Source of the DNA: Chitinophagales bacterium
GTDB lineage: Bacteria > Bacteroidota > Bacteroidia > Chitinophagales > LD1
Assembly: GCA_016786765.1 (NCBI GenBank)
Contig: JAEUUZ010000059.1
Span: forward strand, 186,001-250,000
Direction: 5' to 3'
DNA: 64,000 nt
Of the stretch, positions 19,693-27,786 are shown piece by piece (position 1 is the stretch's first letter; every line of letters starts with the position of its first letter). The position numbers and the translations under genes are program-made. The notes below the pieces were generated by a model, which saw nothing but the letters and a program-made list of their open reading frames with translations, had not been told where the DNA came from and did not search any database.

Positions 19693-20175
19693 ATGCAAGA
19701 ACACCATTTCAAAATTGCGTACCGCGAATATGCCCCGAACGAATTGCCTGCTGAAGTTGTAACGCTTTTCCAACATGCCAAAGCAGCATTGAAGGATGCG
19801 TATTCGCCTTATTCTAAATTTCGTGTGGCTTGTGCGATTCGTTTAGTGAACGGTGAAATTGTAACCGGTACGAATCAAGAAAATGCATCGTACCCGGCCG
19901 GTATTTGTGCCGAGGGAACTGCTTTAGGGGCTTGTGCTTCGTTGCACCCGAATGTAGGCGCAAAGGAATTGTTCATCACCATTGCATCTGATGCCTTTCA
20001 GGTAGAACAAATTGCTGCACCTTGTGGTATTTGTCGGCAACAATTATTGGAATTTGAAACGCGTTTTAATACACCTGTTTCGGTGTGGTTAGGCATTGAA
20101 GGGAAGCCGGTGATTCGCTTAGCATCGGTGAAAGACTTATTGCCATTGGCTTTCACGAAAAGCGATTTGCTTTAA
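19693..20175 (+). CDS. cdd: Cytidine deaminase
   Basis: A 160-residue zinc enzyme of pyrimidine salvage, turning cytidine and deoxycytidine into uridine forms. The zinc and proton-shuttle residues are visible as Cys72 and Glu74 (ICAEGTALG) and Cys111/Cys114 (PCGICRQ). Length fits the homotetrameric short class. It follows the repeat-rich spacer and its stop overlaps by four bases with the convergent gtrA-like gene on the opposite strand. Confidence 0.95.
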   Translation: MQEHHFKIAYREYAPNELPAEVVTLFQHAKAALKDAYSPYSKFRVACAIRLVNGEIVTGTNQENASYPAGICAEGTALGACASLHPNVGAKELFITIASDAFQVEQIAAPCGICRQQLLEFETRFNTPVSVWLGIEGKPVIRLASVKDLLPLAFTKSDLL

Positions 20176-20546
20176 GATTTAAACACCCACAATTTTTGCA
20201 GGGTAAAGTTGAAGCCCAGGGAAACCATGAGGTCTACAATAATTCTGCTGATTTTATAATCGATGCCAAAGTAGTTGGAGAAAGCGTAAGTGCCCGATGA
20301 TTTCAATAAAATACTTCCGGCCACCATCAATACAAACTTAGGCAGTTGTACTCTTTTTTTGGTATCAGTGGCATTGAAGGTCCACATTCGATTTAAAGAG
20401 AAGTTCACAATGGCGCCAATGATACCGCCAATCACAATGCTATAGGTGTAGAAAAAACCTACAATCTCTGTGAAAAAAAGCATTACCAAATAATCTACAA
20501 TTCCTCCCAGAAATGCAGAAAGTTGAGCTTTGGCAAAGGTTTTCAT
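20172..20546 (-). CDS. GtrA-family membrane protein
   Basis: A 124-residue protein with four hydrophobic segments, as in GtrA flippase-like proteins associated with undecaprenyl-phosphate-linked sugar transfer. Features: QLSAFLGGIVDYLVMLFF, a GAIVNFSLNRMWTF segment and FTLQKLWVF at the end; the repeated (N/Q)xxWxF is typical. It lies three bases after a CDP-alcohol phosphatidyltransferase gene, so both probably form a small membrane-lipid or glycan transcript. The specific substrate is unknown. Confidence 0.85.
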   Translation of the reverse strand: MKTFAKAQLSAFLGGIVDYLVMLFFTEIVGFFYTYSIVIGGIIGAIVNFSLNRMWTFNATDTKKRVQLPKFVLMVAGSILLKSSGTYAFSNYFGIDYKISRIIVDLMVSLGFNFTLQKLWVFKS

Positions 20547-20549
20547 GAA

Positions 20550-21239
20550 TTATTGTTGCGAAGCTTTTTTGGAGCGCTCTTCATCGTCTTTCGCGTTCGC
20601 CAATTGTACCAGTTTGTAGAAATCGACTCCGTTAATCACAAACAAAATGGCAATGCCGGCAACACCAAACCAGAATAAAAATCCGGGAATGAAGAATTCC
20701 ATAGCCGTAGATGCCGTTAGAATAATTCGCAATTCCGTTGGTCCGAGCAATCCATCGGCATCAATAAGATAGATATCAGTGATTTTATACCGCATCAAGG
20801 CAAGGATAAATGTTTGTCCGTACATAGCCATAAATAGAAGGGCTACTAAAGGGGTGTCGTGTAAATAGATAACATAAGCGGCCGTCATCATAGCCGTTGA
20901 AATCCAATCTAAGTTCATATCTAGTAACCAACCATACCATTTGCGTGGAGTGTTGCGATAGTATGCTATTCGTCCGTCTAGCGAATCGCCAAACCATTGA
21001 ATGGCCATACCCGGAATAATTAAAAACAGAAAATAGCGGTTGTAAATGGCAAGATAGACACTCGCTGCTGCAATCACACTCCCTAAAAATCCTATGGCGG
21101 AAAGCATATCGGGTGTAACAAACGAGGGCATTATTTTACAAAGAAACTCTATCGTTGCAAACTCAGGTTCACGGAGAATATTCGTTCTCTTTCGGCTGCT
21201 TCTTATGCGAACAAGGCCTTCGTCAACTGTTTTATCCAT
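20550..21239 (-). CDS. CDP-alcohol phosphatidyltransferase family protein
   Basis: A 229-residue integral membrane enzyme of phospholipid headgroup transfer. The catalytic signature is present as D-S-L-D-G-R-I-A-Y followed by nine residues and G-W-L-L-D-M-N-L-D. The usual AR after DG-x-x is AY here, so the conserved Arg is replaced by Tyr, while all four acidic residues remain. About five transmembrane segments follow. The head alcohol cannot be inferred. It sits upstream of the gtrA-like gene by three bases. A 9-bp inverted repeat lies in its 5' flank (21255-21287). Confidence 0.85.
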   Translation of the reverse strand: MDKTVDEGLVRIRSSRKRTNILREPEFATIEFLCKIMPSFVTPDMLSAIGFLGSVIAAASVYLAIYNRYFLFLIIPGMAIQWFGDSLDGRIAYYRNTPRKWYGWLLDMNLDWISTAMMTAAYVIYLHDTPLVALLFMAMYGQTFILALMRYKITDIYLIDADGLLGPTELRIILTASTAMEFFIPGFLFWFGVAGIAILFVINGVDFYKLVQLANAKDDEERSKKASQQ

Positions 21240-21254
21240 GGTATTTGTTATCTG

Positions 21255-21287
21255 ATTGAAACACTTAGTAGGGTTAAATGTTTCAAT
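21255..21287. repeat. Inverted repeat upstream of the phosphatidyltransferase gene
   Basis: ATTGAAACA (21255-21263) and its complement TGTTTCAAT (21279-21287) are separated by 15 bases. The copy nearer the gene ends 16 bases before the minus-strand start codon, so it could be an operator or a 5'-UTR hairpin. Confidence 0.4.
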
Positions 21288-21370
21288 GAAAGGTTAAAAT
21301 TATGCTGCGAATGTACAAAATCATCATGAAGGGAAACGAATAGTTAAAAAATTATTAACGAAACAAAAAC

Positions 21371-21398
21371 AAAAAGCCCCCCAAATGGGAGGCTTTTT
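21371..21398 (-). terminator. Rho-independent terminator after the Ig-repeat cargo
   Basis: A 12-bp stem with one mismatch (21371-21382 with 21387-21398), an AAAT loop, and a U-rich tail on the minus strand, 18 bases past the stop of the upstream cargo gene. Confidence 0.8.
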
Positions 21399-21416
21399 AC
21401 TTTGCTTTTTAACAGT

Positions 21417-23804
21417 TTATTGTTTAATCACTTTGATTTGCGCTTTGCCCATCTCCGTGTTTAATTTCACAAAATAGATTCCGTTCGATAATGATTCCAT
21501 TGGAACGTTGATGGTTTGTTTTCCGGAAATACTTCCCAATTCCATTTCGTTTACCGTTTTACCTGAAATATCTGTAATCGATAAACTAGCTTGGCTTGTT
21601 TTGCTCAAGGTAAAGTTAACTATCAATGTGCTCGATACCGGATTTGGCGAAGCTGTAAACTTAATTTCTCCGCTGATATCCTCAATACCTACTGAAACCA
21701 ATTGAGCGGCAGAAGTAGCAGAACAGCCATTGCCATCCGTAACTTTCAATGCATAGTTGCCGCTAGCGGTTGCTGTGTACGTTGAAGCAGAAGCTCCTGA
21801 AATTGGATTACCATTCAAATACCACTCATAAGTTAAGCCTGCTGTTGTTGCAGTAAGCACAGCACCAGCTTTGGTGAAAGCTGCATTTGGTGCAGTGAAG
21901 GCTGTTACGTTCGCTGAAACGGAAGTGCTTCCGCATGCTCCTGCTTTTGTTACCGTAACAGAATATGTTCCTGCAGTACTTGCATAAATAAAGCTGCTGG
22001 TTTTACCCGTACTCCATTTATAACCATTGTAACCGAAACCTCCATCTAACAATACAGAATCGCCAGGACAGAAAGATTTATCGGTAAGTGGTGGTGTTGC
22101 AGGAGGAGCGATAAGTCCTACCGTTACGGTTGTTGAATCCGCTTTTGTACATCCCGAAGCTGTTTTGTAAACAACAACCTGATAAGATCCAGGCGTTGTA
22201 ATCACTTTAGTTTGTGTGTTGGCTCCACCTGTCCATAAATAACCGTTATACCCGGCACCTGCATCTAATGTAACCGTTAAGTTGGAATCCGGACAAACTT
22301 TAGGGCTTGCCGGTGTTACCGCCAATGTAAATGAAGGAAGTGGGTTAATGGTTACAACCGATGAAGCCGTAGCCGAACCGCATGTTCCGGATTTTGTAAC
22401 GGTAACAGTATATGTATTCGATGATGTTACAGAAGCTGTTTGTGCATTACCTAAGGCATTAGACCAAGCATAAGTGGTATAACCAGCCCCAGCATCTAAT
22501 GTTACCGGTGTACCTACACAACCGCTAATAGTACTTGGTACTGATGTAATTGCAGGTATTGCTGTTCCAGCACTAATGGTCACTGAATCTACACCTGTAC
22601 TTGTACATGCCCCTGAAGTGAGGGTTACTGTAACGTAGTATTTACCTGGTGTAGTAACAATTTTGGTTTGACTTGTTCCTCCACCGCTCCATGCGTAAGT
22701 AGTGAATCCGGCTGCGGCTCTTAATGTATCCGGTTGTCCGGCACATAAGGTGGTAGAAGATGCAGTAGCATTCGCTGAAATTGGTCCACCACCTACTGAA
22801 ACAGCAACAGCTGTTGATGTATCAGTACAGCCACCTTTAGTAACAATAACTTTGTAACTGCCTGCAGTAGCTACTGTGTAAGTAGGCGTTGTAGCAACGT
22901 TTGCTCCGTTTTTAGTCCATATATAAGTAGTTCCTCCGGTTGGAGCAGCGGTTAATAGTTGCGTTCCTCCACCGCAAAGTACAATGGGTCCGGCAGGTGT
23001 GATGGCCGATCCAGGAAGTGGATTAACCGTAACAGTTGTTGCTGCAGACGTAGAGGCTAAACAGCCTTTTACTACTTTAACGGTATAACTTCCTGATGCA
23101 TTCGCAACATATGTTGCAGATGTTGCACTTGGAATTGGAGTTCCTCCATTGTACCATTGGTAAGAAGCTGCTCCACTTGGAGAAGCTGTTAATGTTACTG
23201 ATCCACCTTGGCAGAAAGTAGTTGGCGTTCCCGCAATGGTTGCCGTAAAAGCAGCACCAATAACTGTAGCTTTATTGCCTGGTGCTAAAGTATCTACCGG
23301 TGCACAAGTTCCGGTTGGTGTTTGTACACGTATAAAATACTTTAAGCCTTGATCGGCAAGGTTTTGATTGGCTTGCGAAACAGCTCCAAAAATAGGCACT
23401 TGAACGTTTGCGGTTACAATTACTCGTAAGGTGAACTGCCCAACATTGTCGTACGTTGTTCCGGTTACACGAATACAACCTTGTGCGCCTCCATTAAAGC
23501 GGTTGTTAGCAGAACTTGCCTTCCAACAAAGACCGCAAGGCAAGTTAGAGATTGTATCAATTTGAATGTAATTCAAGGTGTATCCGCCTCCCGTAGTAGG
23601 CACTTTCAATTGAATCGTTTGGTCATATGGAACACCTTGTATTGCGCAAGGTAAAGAGTCGTACGAAGGTGAAAAGCTGGGCAATGTTAAGTTCGTACCC
23701 GGTGTACAGACCGATGGACCTGATCCACCACAATATTGCGCAGCAGCATAATCCGTGAAAAGAAGGCAAAAAACGCCTGCAAACAATAGTTTGGTTAATT
23801 TCAT
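21417..23804 (-). CDS. T9SS type A cargo with multiple Ig-like domains
   Basis: A 795-residue secreted protein. The signal peptide is MKLTKLLFAGVFCLLFTDYAAAQ. A Cys-containing N-terminal domain of ~170 residues (YCGGSGPSVC, LPCGLCWKAS) is followed by about seven Ig-like units of 70-80 residues with the pattern F-C-x-G/C-P-G/D...L-x-A-G-x-G/F-x-x-Y-x-W...G-x-Y-x-V-x-V-T. The end (FTASPNPVSSTLIVNF ... LSNGIYFVKLN ... KVIKQ) is a type A sorting domain. Predicted to be exported by T9SS and anchored at the surface or released. No enzyme motif; an adhesin or structural role is inferred. Confidence 0.9.
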   Translation of the reverse strand: MKLTKLLFAGVFCLLFTDYAAAQYCGGSGPSVCTPGTNLTLPSFSPSYDSLPCAIQGVPYDQTIQLKVPTTGGGYTLNYIQIDTISNLPCGLCWKASSANNRFNGGAQGCIRVTGTTYDNVGQFTLRVIVTANVQVPIFGAVSQANQNLADQGLKYFIRVQTPTGTCAPVDTLAPGNKATVIGAAFTATIAGTPTTFCQGGSVTLTASPSGAASYQWYNGGTPIPSATSATYVANASGSYTVKVVKGCLASTSAATTVTVNPLPGSAITPAGPIVLCGGGTQLLTAAPTGGTTYIWTKNGANVATTPTYTVATAGSYKVIVTKGGCTDTSTAVAVSVGGGPISANATASSTTLCAGQPDTLRAAAGFTTYAWSGGGTSQTKIVTTPGKYYVTVTLTSGACTSTGVDSVTISAGTAIPAITSVPSTISGCVGTPVTLDAGAGYTTYAWSNALGNAQTASVTSSNTYTVTVTKSGTCGSATASSVVTINPLPSFTLAVTPASPKVCPDSNLTVTLDAGAGYNGYLWTGGANTQTKVITTPGSYQVVVYKTASGCTKADSTTVTVGLIAPPATPPLTDKSFCPGDSVLLDGGFGYNGYKWSTGKTSSFIYASTAGTYSVTVTKAGACGSTSVSANVTAFTAPNAAFTKAGAVLTATTAGLTYEWYLNGNPISGASASTYTATASGNYALKVTDGNGCSATSAAQLVSVGIEDISGEIKFTASPNPVSSTLIVNFTLSKTSQASLSITDISGKTVNEMELGSISGKQTINVPMESLSNGIYFVKLNTEMGKAQIKVIKQ

Positions 23805-23938
23805 GTTTTTTAGTTTGGTTTTTAAATTGGGTTGAAAGTAACCCTTTATTTTAAGAATGAAGAAAGTCTACCTTAATTCTATGTTAAATTTCAATCGAAC
23901 AATCATGCAGTTGATAGAGAAATTATAGACCGCAAAGA

Positions 23939-23953
23939 GATATTCTGAATATC
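23939..23953. promoter_or_regulatory. Perfect 15-base palindrome before the FGGY kinase gene
   Basis: GATATTC-T-GAATATC has two 7-base arms around one central base and ends 16 bases before the ATG. Size and position fit a repressor operator, but no regulator gene is adjacent. Confidence 0.35.
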
Positions 23954-23969
23954 CTTCTAATTTAGGCAA

Positions 23970-25547
23970 ATGAATATAAATGAACATTTGATTCTGACCA
24001 TTGATTTGGGTACAAGCGGCCCTAAAGTCTCTGTTTACAACGCTCATACCGATTTGATTGATTCGGCTTTTGAAACCAATCAGGTGATTTTAAAAGACCA
24101 TGGAGGAGCGGAACAAGACACCGCAGAATGGACGCAATCGATTACAAAAGCCTATCAAACCATAAAGGCTCGGGGATTGTTTAATCCCAAACATATTCGA
24201 GCGGTGAATGTAACAGCGCAATGGAGTGGAACTGTGCCGGTGGATAAAGACGGGAATGCCATAATGAATGCCATTATATGGATGGATTCTCGCGGAGCGG
24301 AATATGCGCATGAAGTAACAAATGGATTGATAAAGGTAGATGGGTATTCCGTATTCAAGATGTTGAAATGGGTGAAATTAACCGGTGGAGGCCCTACCAA
24401 ATCAGGGAAAGATTCTATCTCGCATATTTTGTATTTGAAAAATAAGTTGCCGGATATATATGCTAAAGCTTATAAATTCTTAGAACCTAAAGATTTTTTG
24501 AACGCTTGGATCAGTGGACAAATATGCTCTAGTTTTGATGCTATTACCGTGCATTGGGTAACGGATAACCGTGATATTTCGAATATCAAGTATTCAGATG
24601 ATTTATTGAAAATGGCGGGTGTGGAGCGTGAAAAATTACCGGATTTGTTACCGCCAAACTCTATAGTTGGAAAAGTGAGTAAAGCGTTTGCACAGGCATT
24701 TGAATTGGACGAAGAATGTGTTGTGGTGAGTGGTTCGCCTGATACCCATTCGGCAGCTATTGGTTCAGGGGCTGTTCATGATTTTGAACCGCATTTATAC
24801 ATTGGAACTTCATCGTGGTTGTTGGCGCATGTACCGTTTAAGAAAACGGACTTGTTACACAATATGGGTTGTATTCCATCGTCTATTCCCGGCAAATATT
24901 TGTTGATGAATGAACAAGAATGTGCCGGAAACAATCTTAATTTTTTAAAGAATAATATCCTTTTCCCTAAAGATGAATTGAATGATGAAGATGCTCCAAA
25001 AGACTTCTACAAACAATTAGATAAAATGGCCGATCGAATTCCTGCAGGAAGCGAAGGACTCGTTTATTTACCTTGGTTATACGGAGAGCGTTCACCTGTA
25101 GATGATCATTATGCGCGTGGTGGGTTTTACAATATGTCGCTGAATCATACCCGTGCTCATTTCGCACGTGCTATTTTTGAAGGTGTAGCCTTTAACAGCC
25201 GATGGCTATTAGGGTATGCCGAGAAAATGATGGGGCAGCAGTGCAAGGCGGTTCGATTCATTGGTGGGGGAGCCAATTCAGCCGTATGGTGCCAGATTTT
25301 TGCAGATGTTTTTGATCGGCCTATTCACCAAGTGAGCGATCCTGTTCATGCTAATTCGAAAGGTTCTGCCCTCTTAGCCGCAGTGGCCATGAAATGGATT
25401 GATTACAAAGATATTTCTACTTTAAGTAAAGTGGAAAATGTATATGAACCTAATCCGGCCAATAAGGTGCTGTATGATGATCGTTTCAATACATTTGTTA
25501 AAATTTATAACCGCAACAAGTCTATTTTTCACAAGTTGAACAAGTGA
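23970..25547 (+). CDS. FGGY-family carbohydrate kinase (xylulokinase-like)
   Basis: A 525-residue sugar kinase of the hexokinase/actin fold. The N-terminal phosphate loop is TIDLGTSGPKVSVYN, metal/substrate residues lie in IIWMDSRGAEYA, and the C-terminal ATP site is RFIGGGANSAVWCQIFADVFDRP. The layout is nearest to xylulokinase, but the substrate pocket cannot be read from sequence alone, so D-xylulose is only a suggestion. It lacks neighbouring xylose isomerase or transporter genes. A short palindrome precedes it. The downstream lipoprotein gene has its own promoter-like sequence beginning at this gene's stop. Confidence 0.88.
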   Translation: MNINEHLILTIDLGTSGPKVSVYNAHTDLIDSAFETNQVILKDHGGAEQDTAEWTQSITKAYQTIKARGLFNPKHIRAVNVTAQWSGTVPVDKDGNAIMNAIIWMDSRGAEYAHEVTNGLIKVDGYSVFKMLKWVKLTGGGPTKSGKDSISHILYLKNKLPDIYAKAYKFLEPKDFLNAWISGQICSSFDAITVHWVTDNRDISNIKYSDDLLKMAGVEREKLPDLLPPNSIVGKVSKAFAQAFELDEECVVVSGSPDTHSAAIGSGAVHDFEPHLYIGTSSWLLAHVPFKKTDLLHNMGCIPSSIPGKYLLMNEQECAGNNLNFLKNNILFPKDELNDEDAPKDFYKQLDKMADRIPAGSEGLVYLPWLYGERSPVDDHYARGGFYNMSLNHTRAHFARAIFEGVAFNSRWLLGYAEKMMGQQCKAVRFIGGGANSAVWCQIFADVFDRPIHQVSDPVHANSKGSALLAAVAMKWIDYKDISTLSKVENVYEPNPANKVLYDDRFNTFVKIYNRNKSIFHKLNK

Positions 25548-25580
25548 TTGAACGAATCCGTTCGCTTTCTGTTACCTTTG
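25548..25580 (+). promoter_or_regulatory. Bacteroidota-type promoter for the serine hydrolase gene
   Basis: TTG (25548-25550), 22 bases, then TACCTTTG (25573-25580), an exact match to TAnnTTTG with acceptable spacing. The ATG of the next gene is 15 bases further on, giving a very short leader. Confidence 0.55.
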
Positions 25581-25595
25581 CACTTTTCAATTACC

Positions 25596-26735
25596 ATGCG
25601 CTACTTTACTACGTTCTGTCTTTTTGTTTTGTTGTTCTCTTCTTGCAAAACGGCTTTTGTTCGAACGGTTATTTATAACGATCCGGGGATTAACGATTTA
25701 CATATTTTACCCACTCGAGAAATTCCGGCTTCCACAAAACCTTCTCAGATTCCTTATGCTGTTTCTTATAATACGAAACATCTGCCTGATACTTTGGTGG
25801 ATGCGCTAACCACTACAAAAACCGTTGCTTTTTTGGTGATGAAACACGATAGTATAGTGTATGAGTGGTATGCAAAAGGCTATTCCGATTCTAGTCACAC
25901 GAATCCGTTTTCGGCAACAAAAGCTATAGTTGGTGTACTTACCGGTATTGCTTTGAAAGAAGGTAAAATCAAAAGTTTAGATGAACCCGTGGGGAATTAT
26001 TTGCCTTCTTTTTCGCAAGATGAGCGCAACAAAATTACGTTTCGGCATTTGCTAACTATGAGTTCGGGAGTAGATTATTATGATCAATTCATCAATCCTT
26101 TTGGAAAGCTATCTAAGCTATATTACGGTAACGACATGCATCAATTGATTAATACTATTCATGCTGAAAAATTACCCGGCACCGAGTGGCGATACAAAAA
26201 TTGTGATCCTGAAATTCTTACTCTCGCATTGCAAAATGCAGTAGGTAAAAATATGAGCGACTATGCAGCCGAAAAATTGTGGCAACCGATTGGAGCAAAT
26301 CACAATGCTTTTTGGACCATCGACAGCAAAGAGGCCGGTAACGAAAAATCCTATTGTTGTTTTTATACCAATGCTAAAGATATTGCTAAAATTGGAATGT
26401 TGTATGAACATCAAGGAGCAGTGGGCAATCAACAATTGGTAGATAGTTTTTATGTGAAACAATCGGTTACTCCTGTTAATTTACCAAATGGCGAACGGGG
26501 TGGCATTCAAAATCATTATGGTTATTTGTGGTGGTTGCGTAATGTAGATGGAGTAGGCGATTTCAGCATGGAAGGGATGCGTGGGCAGTTTGTGATGGTG
26601 GTGCCTAAAGAGGAGTTGATTGTTGTGCGATTAGGCGAAAAAGAATGGGACAAATCATCGGAGCGTTTTAAACCCTTATCGCTTTACCCAACTATTCTTC
26701 GCTCAGTTTTAGGGCTATGGGGAACGAAGCGCTGA
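25596..26735 (+). CDS. Beta-lactamase-family serine hydrolase lipoprotein
   Basis: A 379-residue class C beta-lactamase-fold protein. I use the ATG at 25596: it gives a lipoprotein signal MRYFTTFCLFVLLFSSC with lipidated Cys17, and it sits just after a promoter; the TTG at 25548 is part of that promoter. The active-site S-x-x-K is Ser106-Ala-Thr-Lys109 (PFSATKAIVG), with YKN in EWRYKNCD as the second motif. It is probably anchored to a membrane facing the periplasm. Members act as esterases, D-aminopeptidases, carboxypeptidases or lactamases; which one cannot be told here. Confidence 0.87.
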   Translation: MRYFTTFCLFVLLFSSCKTAFVRTVIYNDPGINDLHILPTREIPASTKPSQIPYAVSYNTKHLPDTLVDALTTTKTVAFLVMKHDSIVYEWYAKGYSDSSHTNPFSATKAIVGVLTGIALKEGKIKSLDEPVGNYLPSFSQDERNKITFRHLLTMSSGVDYYDQFINPFGKLSKLYYGNDMHQLINTIHAEKLPGTEWRYKNCDPEILTLALQNAVGKNMSDYAAEKLWQPIGANHNAFWTIDSKEAGNEKSYCCFYTNAKDIAKIGMLYEHQGAVGNQQLVDSFYVKQSVTPVNLPNGERGGIQNHYGYLWWLRNVDGVGDFSMEGMRGQFVMVVPKEELIVVRLGEKEWDKSSERFKPLSLYPTILRSVLGLWGTKR

Positions 26736-26774
26736 GCGGTAGATAAAATTTCCCCGTAAATACTTGGTTTTATT

Positions 26775-26782
26775 TATATTCG
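26775..26782 (+). promoter_or_regulatory. Possible -7 box (TATATTCG) for fbp
   Basis: TATATTCG differs from TAnnTTTG by one base and ends 17 bases before the fbp ATG. The same octamer stands at similar distances before other starts in this window (51465, 48055 and 59836). No well-spaced -33 TTG is visible. Confidence 0.35.
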
Positions 26783-26799
26783 GGCTCGAATTTTAAACT

Positions 26800-27750
26800 A
26801 TGCCTTTTTCTGTTTATTTACAACAAGTGGATCCCGATTTAGCAGGCTTGCTTTCAGCAGTAGCCGATGCTTCCGTTAAATTATCAGATGCAGTGCGTAA
26901 TGCCCCTCTTCGAAATCTAACTGGCGCAATGGATGCCACCAATGTGCAGGGCGAAATTGTGCAGAAATTAGACGATTACAGTAACCAGGTGTTAATGGAT
27001 TATTGTAAGTCGAGTTCGGCATGCGCAGGTTATTTAAGTGAAGAGAATGAAGGGGTAACCACGATGAATGAAACAGGCGCATTGGTTATTGCAGTTGATC
27101 CGCTCGATGGTTCATCGAATATTGATATTGCAGCTCCAATCGGTACCATTTTCGCAATTTGGAAACGCAAATCAGCTGTTGGGGCAATTCATGAATCCGA
27201 TTTCTTGCAAAAGGGCGATGAATGCTTAGCTGCAGGTTACGTGCTTTATGGAAGTGCTACTATGTTGATGTTATCAGTGGGCAAAGGCGTTCAGCTTTTT
27301 GCATTGAATTCAGGTACAGGCATGTACGAGTTAGTGAACAACACTATTCAACTGCCAACAAAAGGGAAAATCTATTCCATGAATCAAGGGAATTTATCGA
27401 AATTCGAAAAGGCAGCGAAAAACTTTGTAGCGTATTGTACGGAAACAGATAAGTCTACTTCACGTCCGTTTTCAATTCGTTATATTGGTTCAATGGTTGG
27501 CGACTTATATCGCACGTTCTTAAAAGGCGGAGTATTTCTTTATCCTGCATATGAAGGCGAAACAAAAGGGAAATTGCGTCTGCTTTACGAATGTATACCA
27601 ATGTCGTTCTTAGCGGAGCAAGCCGGAGGTAAAGGTACAAATGGGAAGGAGCGAATTTTAAGTATACAACCTACTGAATTGCATGAACGTTGTGCAATCG
27701 TTATTGGGTCGTCCGACTTAGTAGATCAATACATTGCTTTTTCAAAATAA
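26800..27750 (+). CDS. fbp: Fructose-1,6-bisphosphatase, class I
   Basis: A 316-residue gluconeogenic enzyme removing the C1 phosphate of fructose 1,6-bisphosphate. The metal/active-site motif DPLDGSSNIDIAAPIGTIFAIW lies near residues 98-119, with the acidic SEENEG (78-83) upstream and GGVFLYPAYEGETKGKLRLLYE as the substrate-binding C-terminal motif. Length and motif order are normal for class I. It stands alone, with no terminator visible before the next cargo gene 36 bases downstream. Confidence 0.95.
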   Translation: MPFSVYLQQVDPDLAGLLSAVADASVKLSDAVRNAPLRNLTGAMDATNVQGEIVQKLDDYSNQVLMDYCKSSSACAGYLSEENEGVTTMNETGALVIAVDPLDGSSNIDIAAPIGTIFAIWKRKSAVGAIHESDFLQKGDECLAAGYVLYGSATMLMLSVGKGVQLFALNSGTGMYELVNNTIQLPTKGKIYSMNQGNLSKFEKAAKNFVAYCTETDKSTSRPFSIRYIGSMVGDLYRTFLKGGVFLYPAYEGETKGKLRLLYECIPMSFLAEQAGGKGTNGKERILSIQPTELHERCAIVIGSSDLVDQYIAFSK

Positions 27751-27786
27751 TTTTTAATCCAAAGCATCATCATTCAACACTTACAC

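Noticed and set aside
25548-25595. N-terminal extension of the serine hydrolase from a TTG at 25548
   Set aside because: This stretch holds a consensus promoter, and the ATG at 25596 gives a proper lipoprotein signal.
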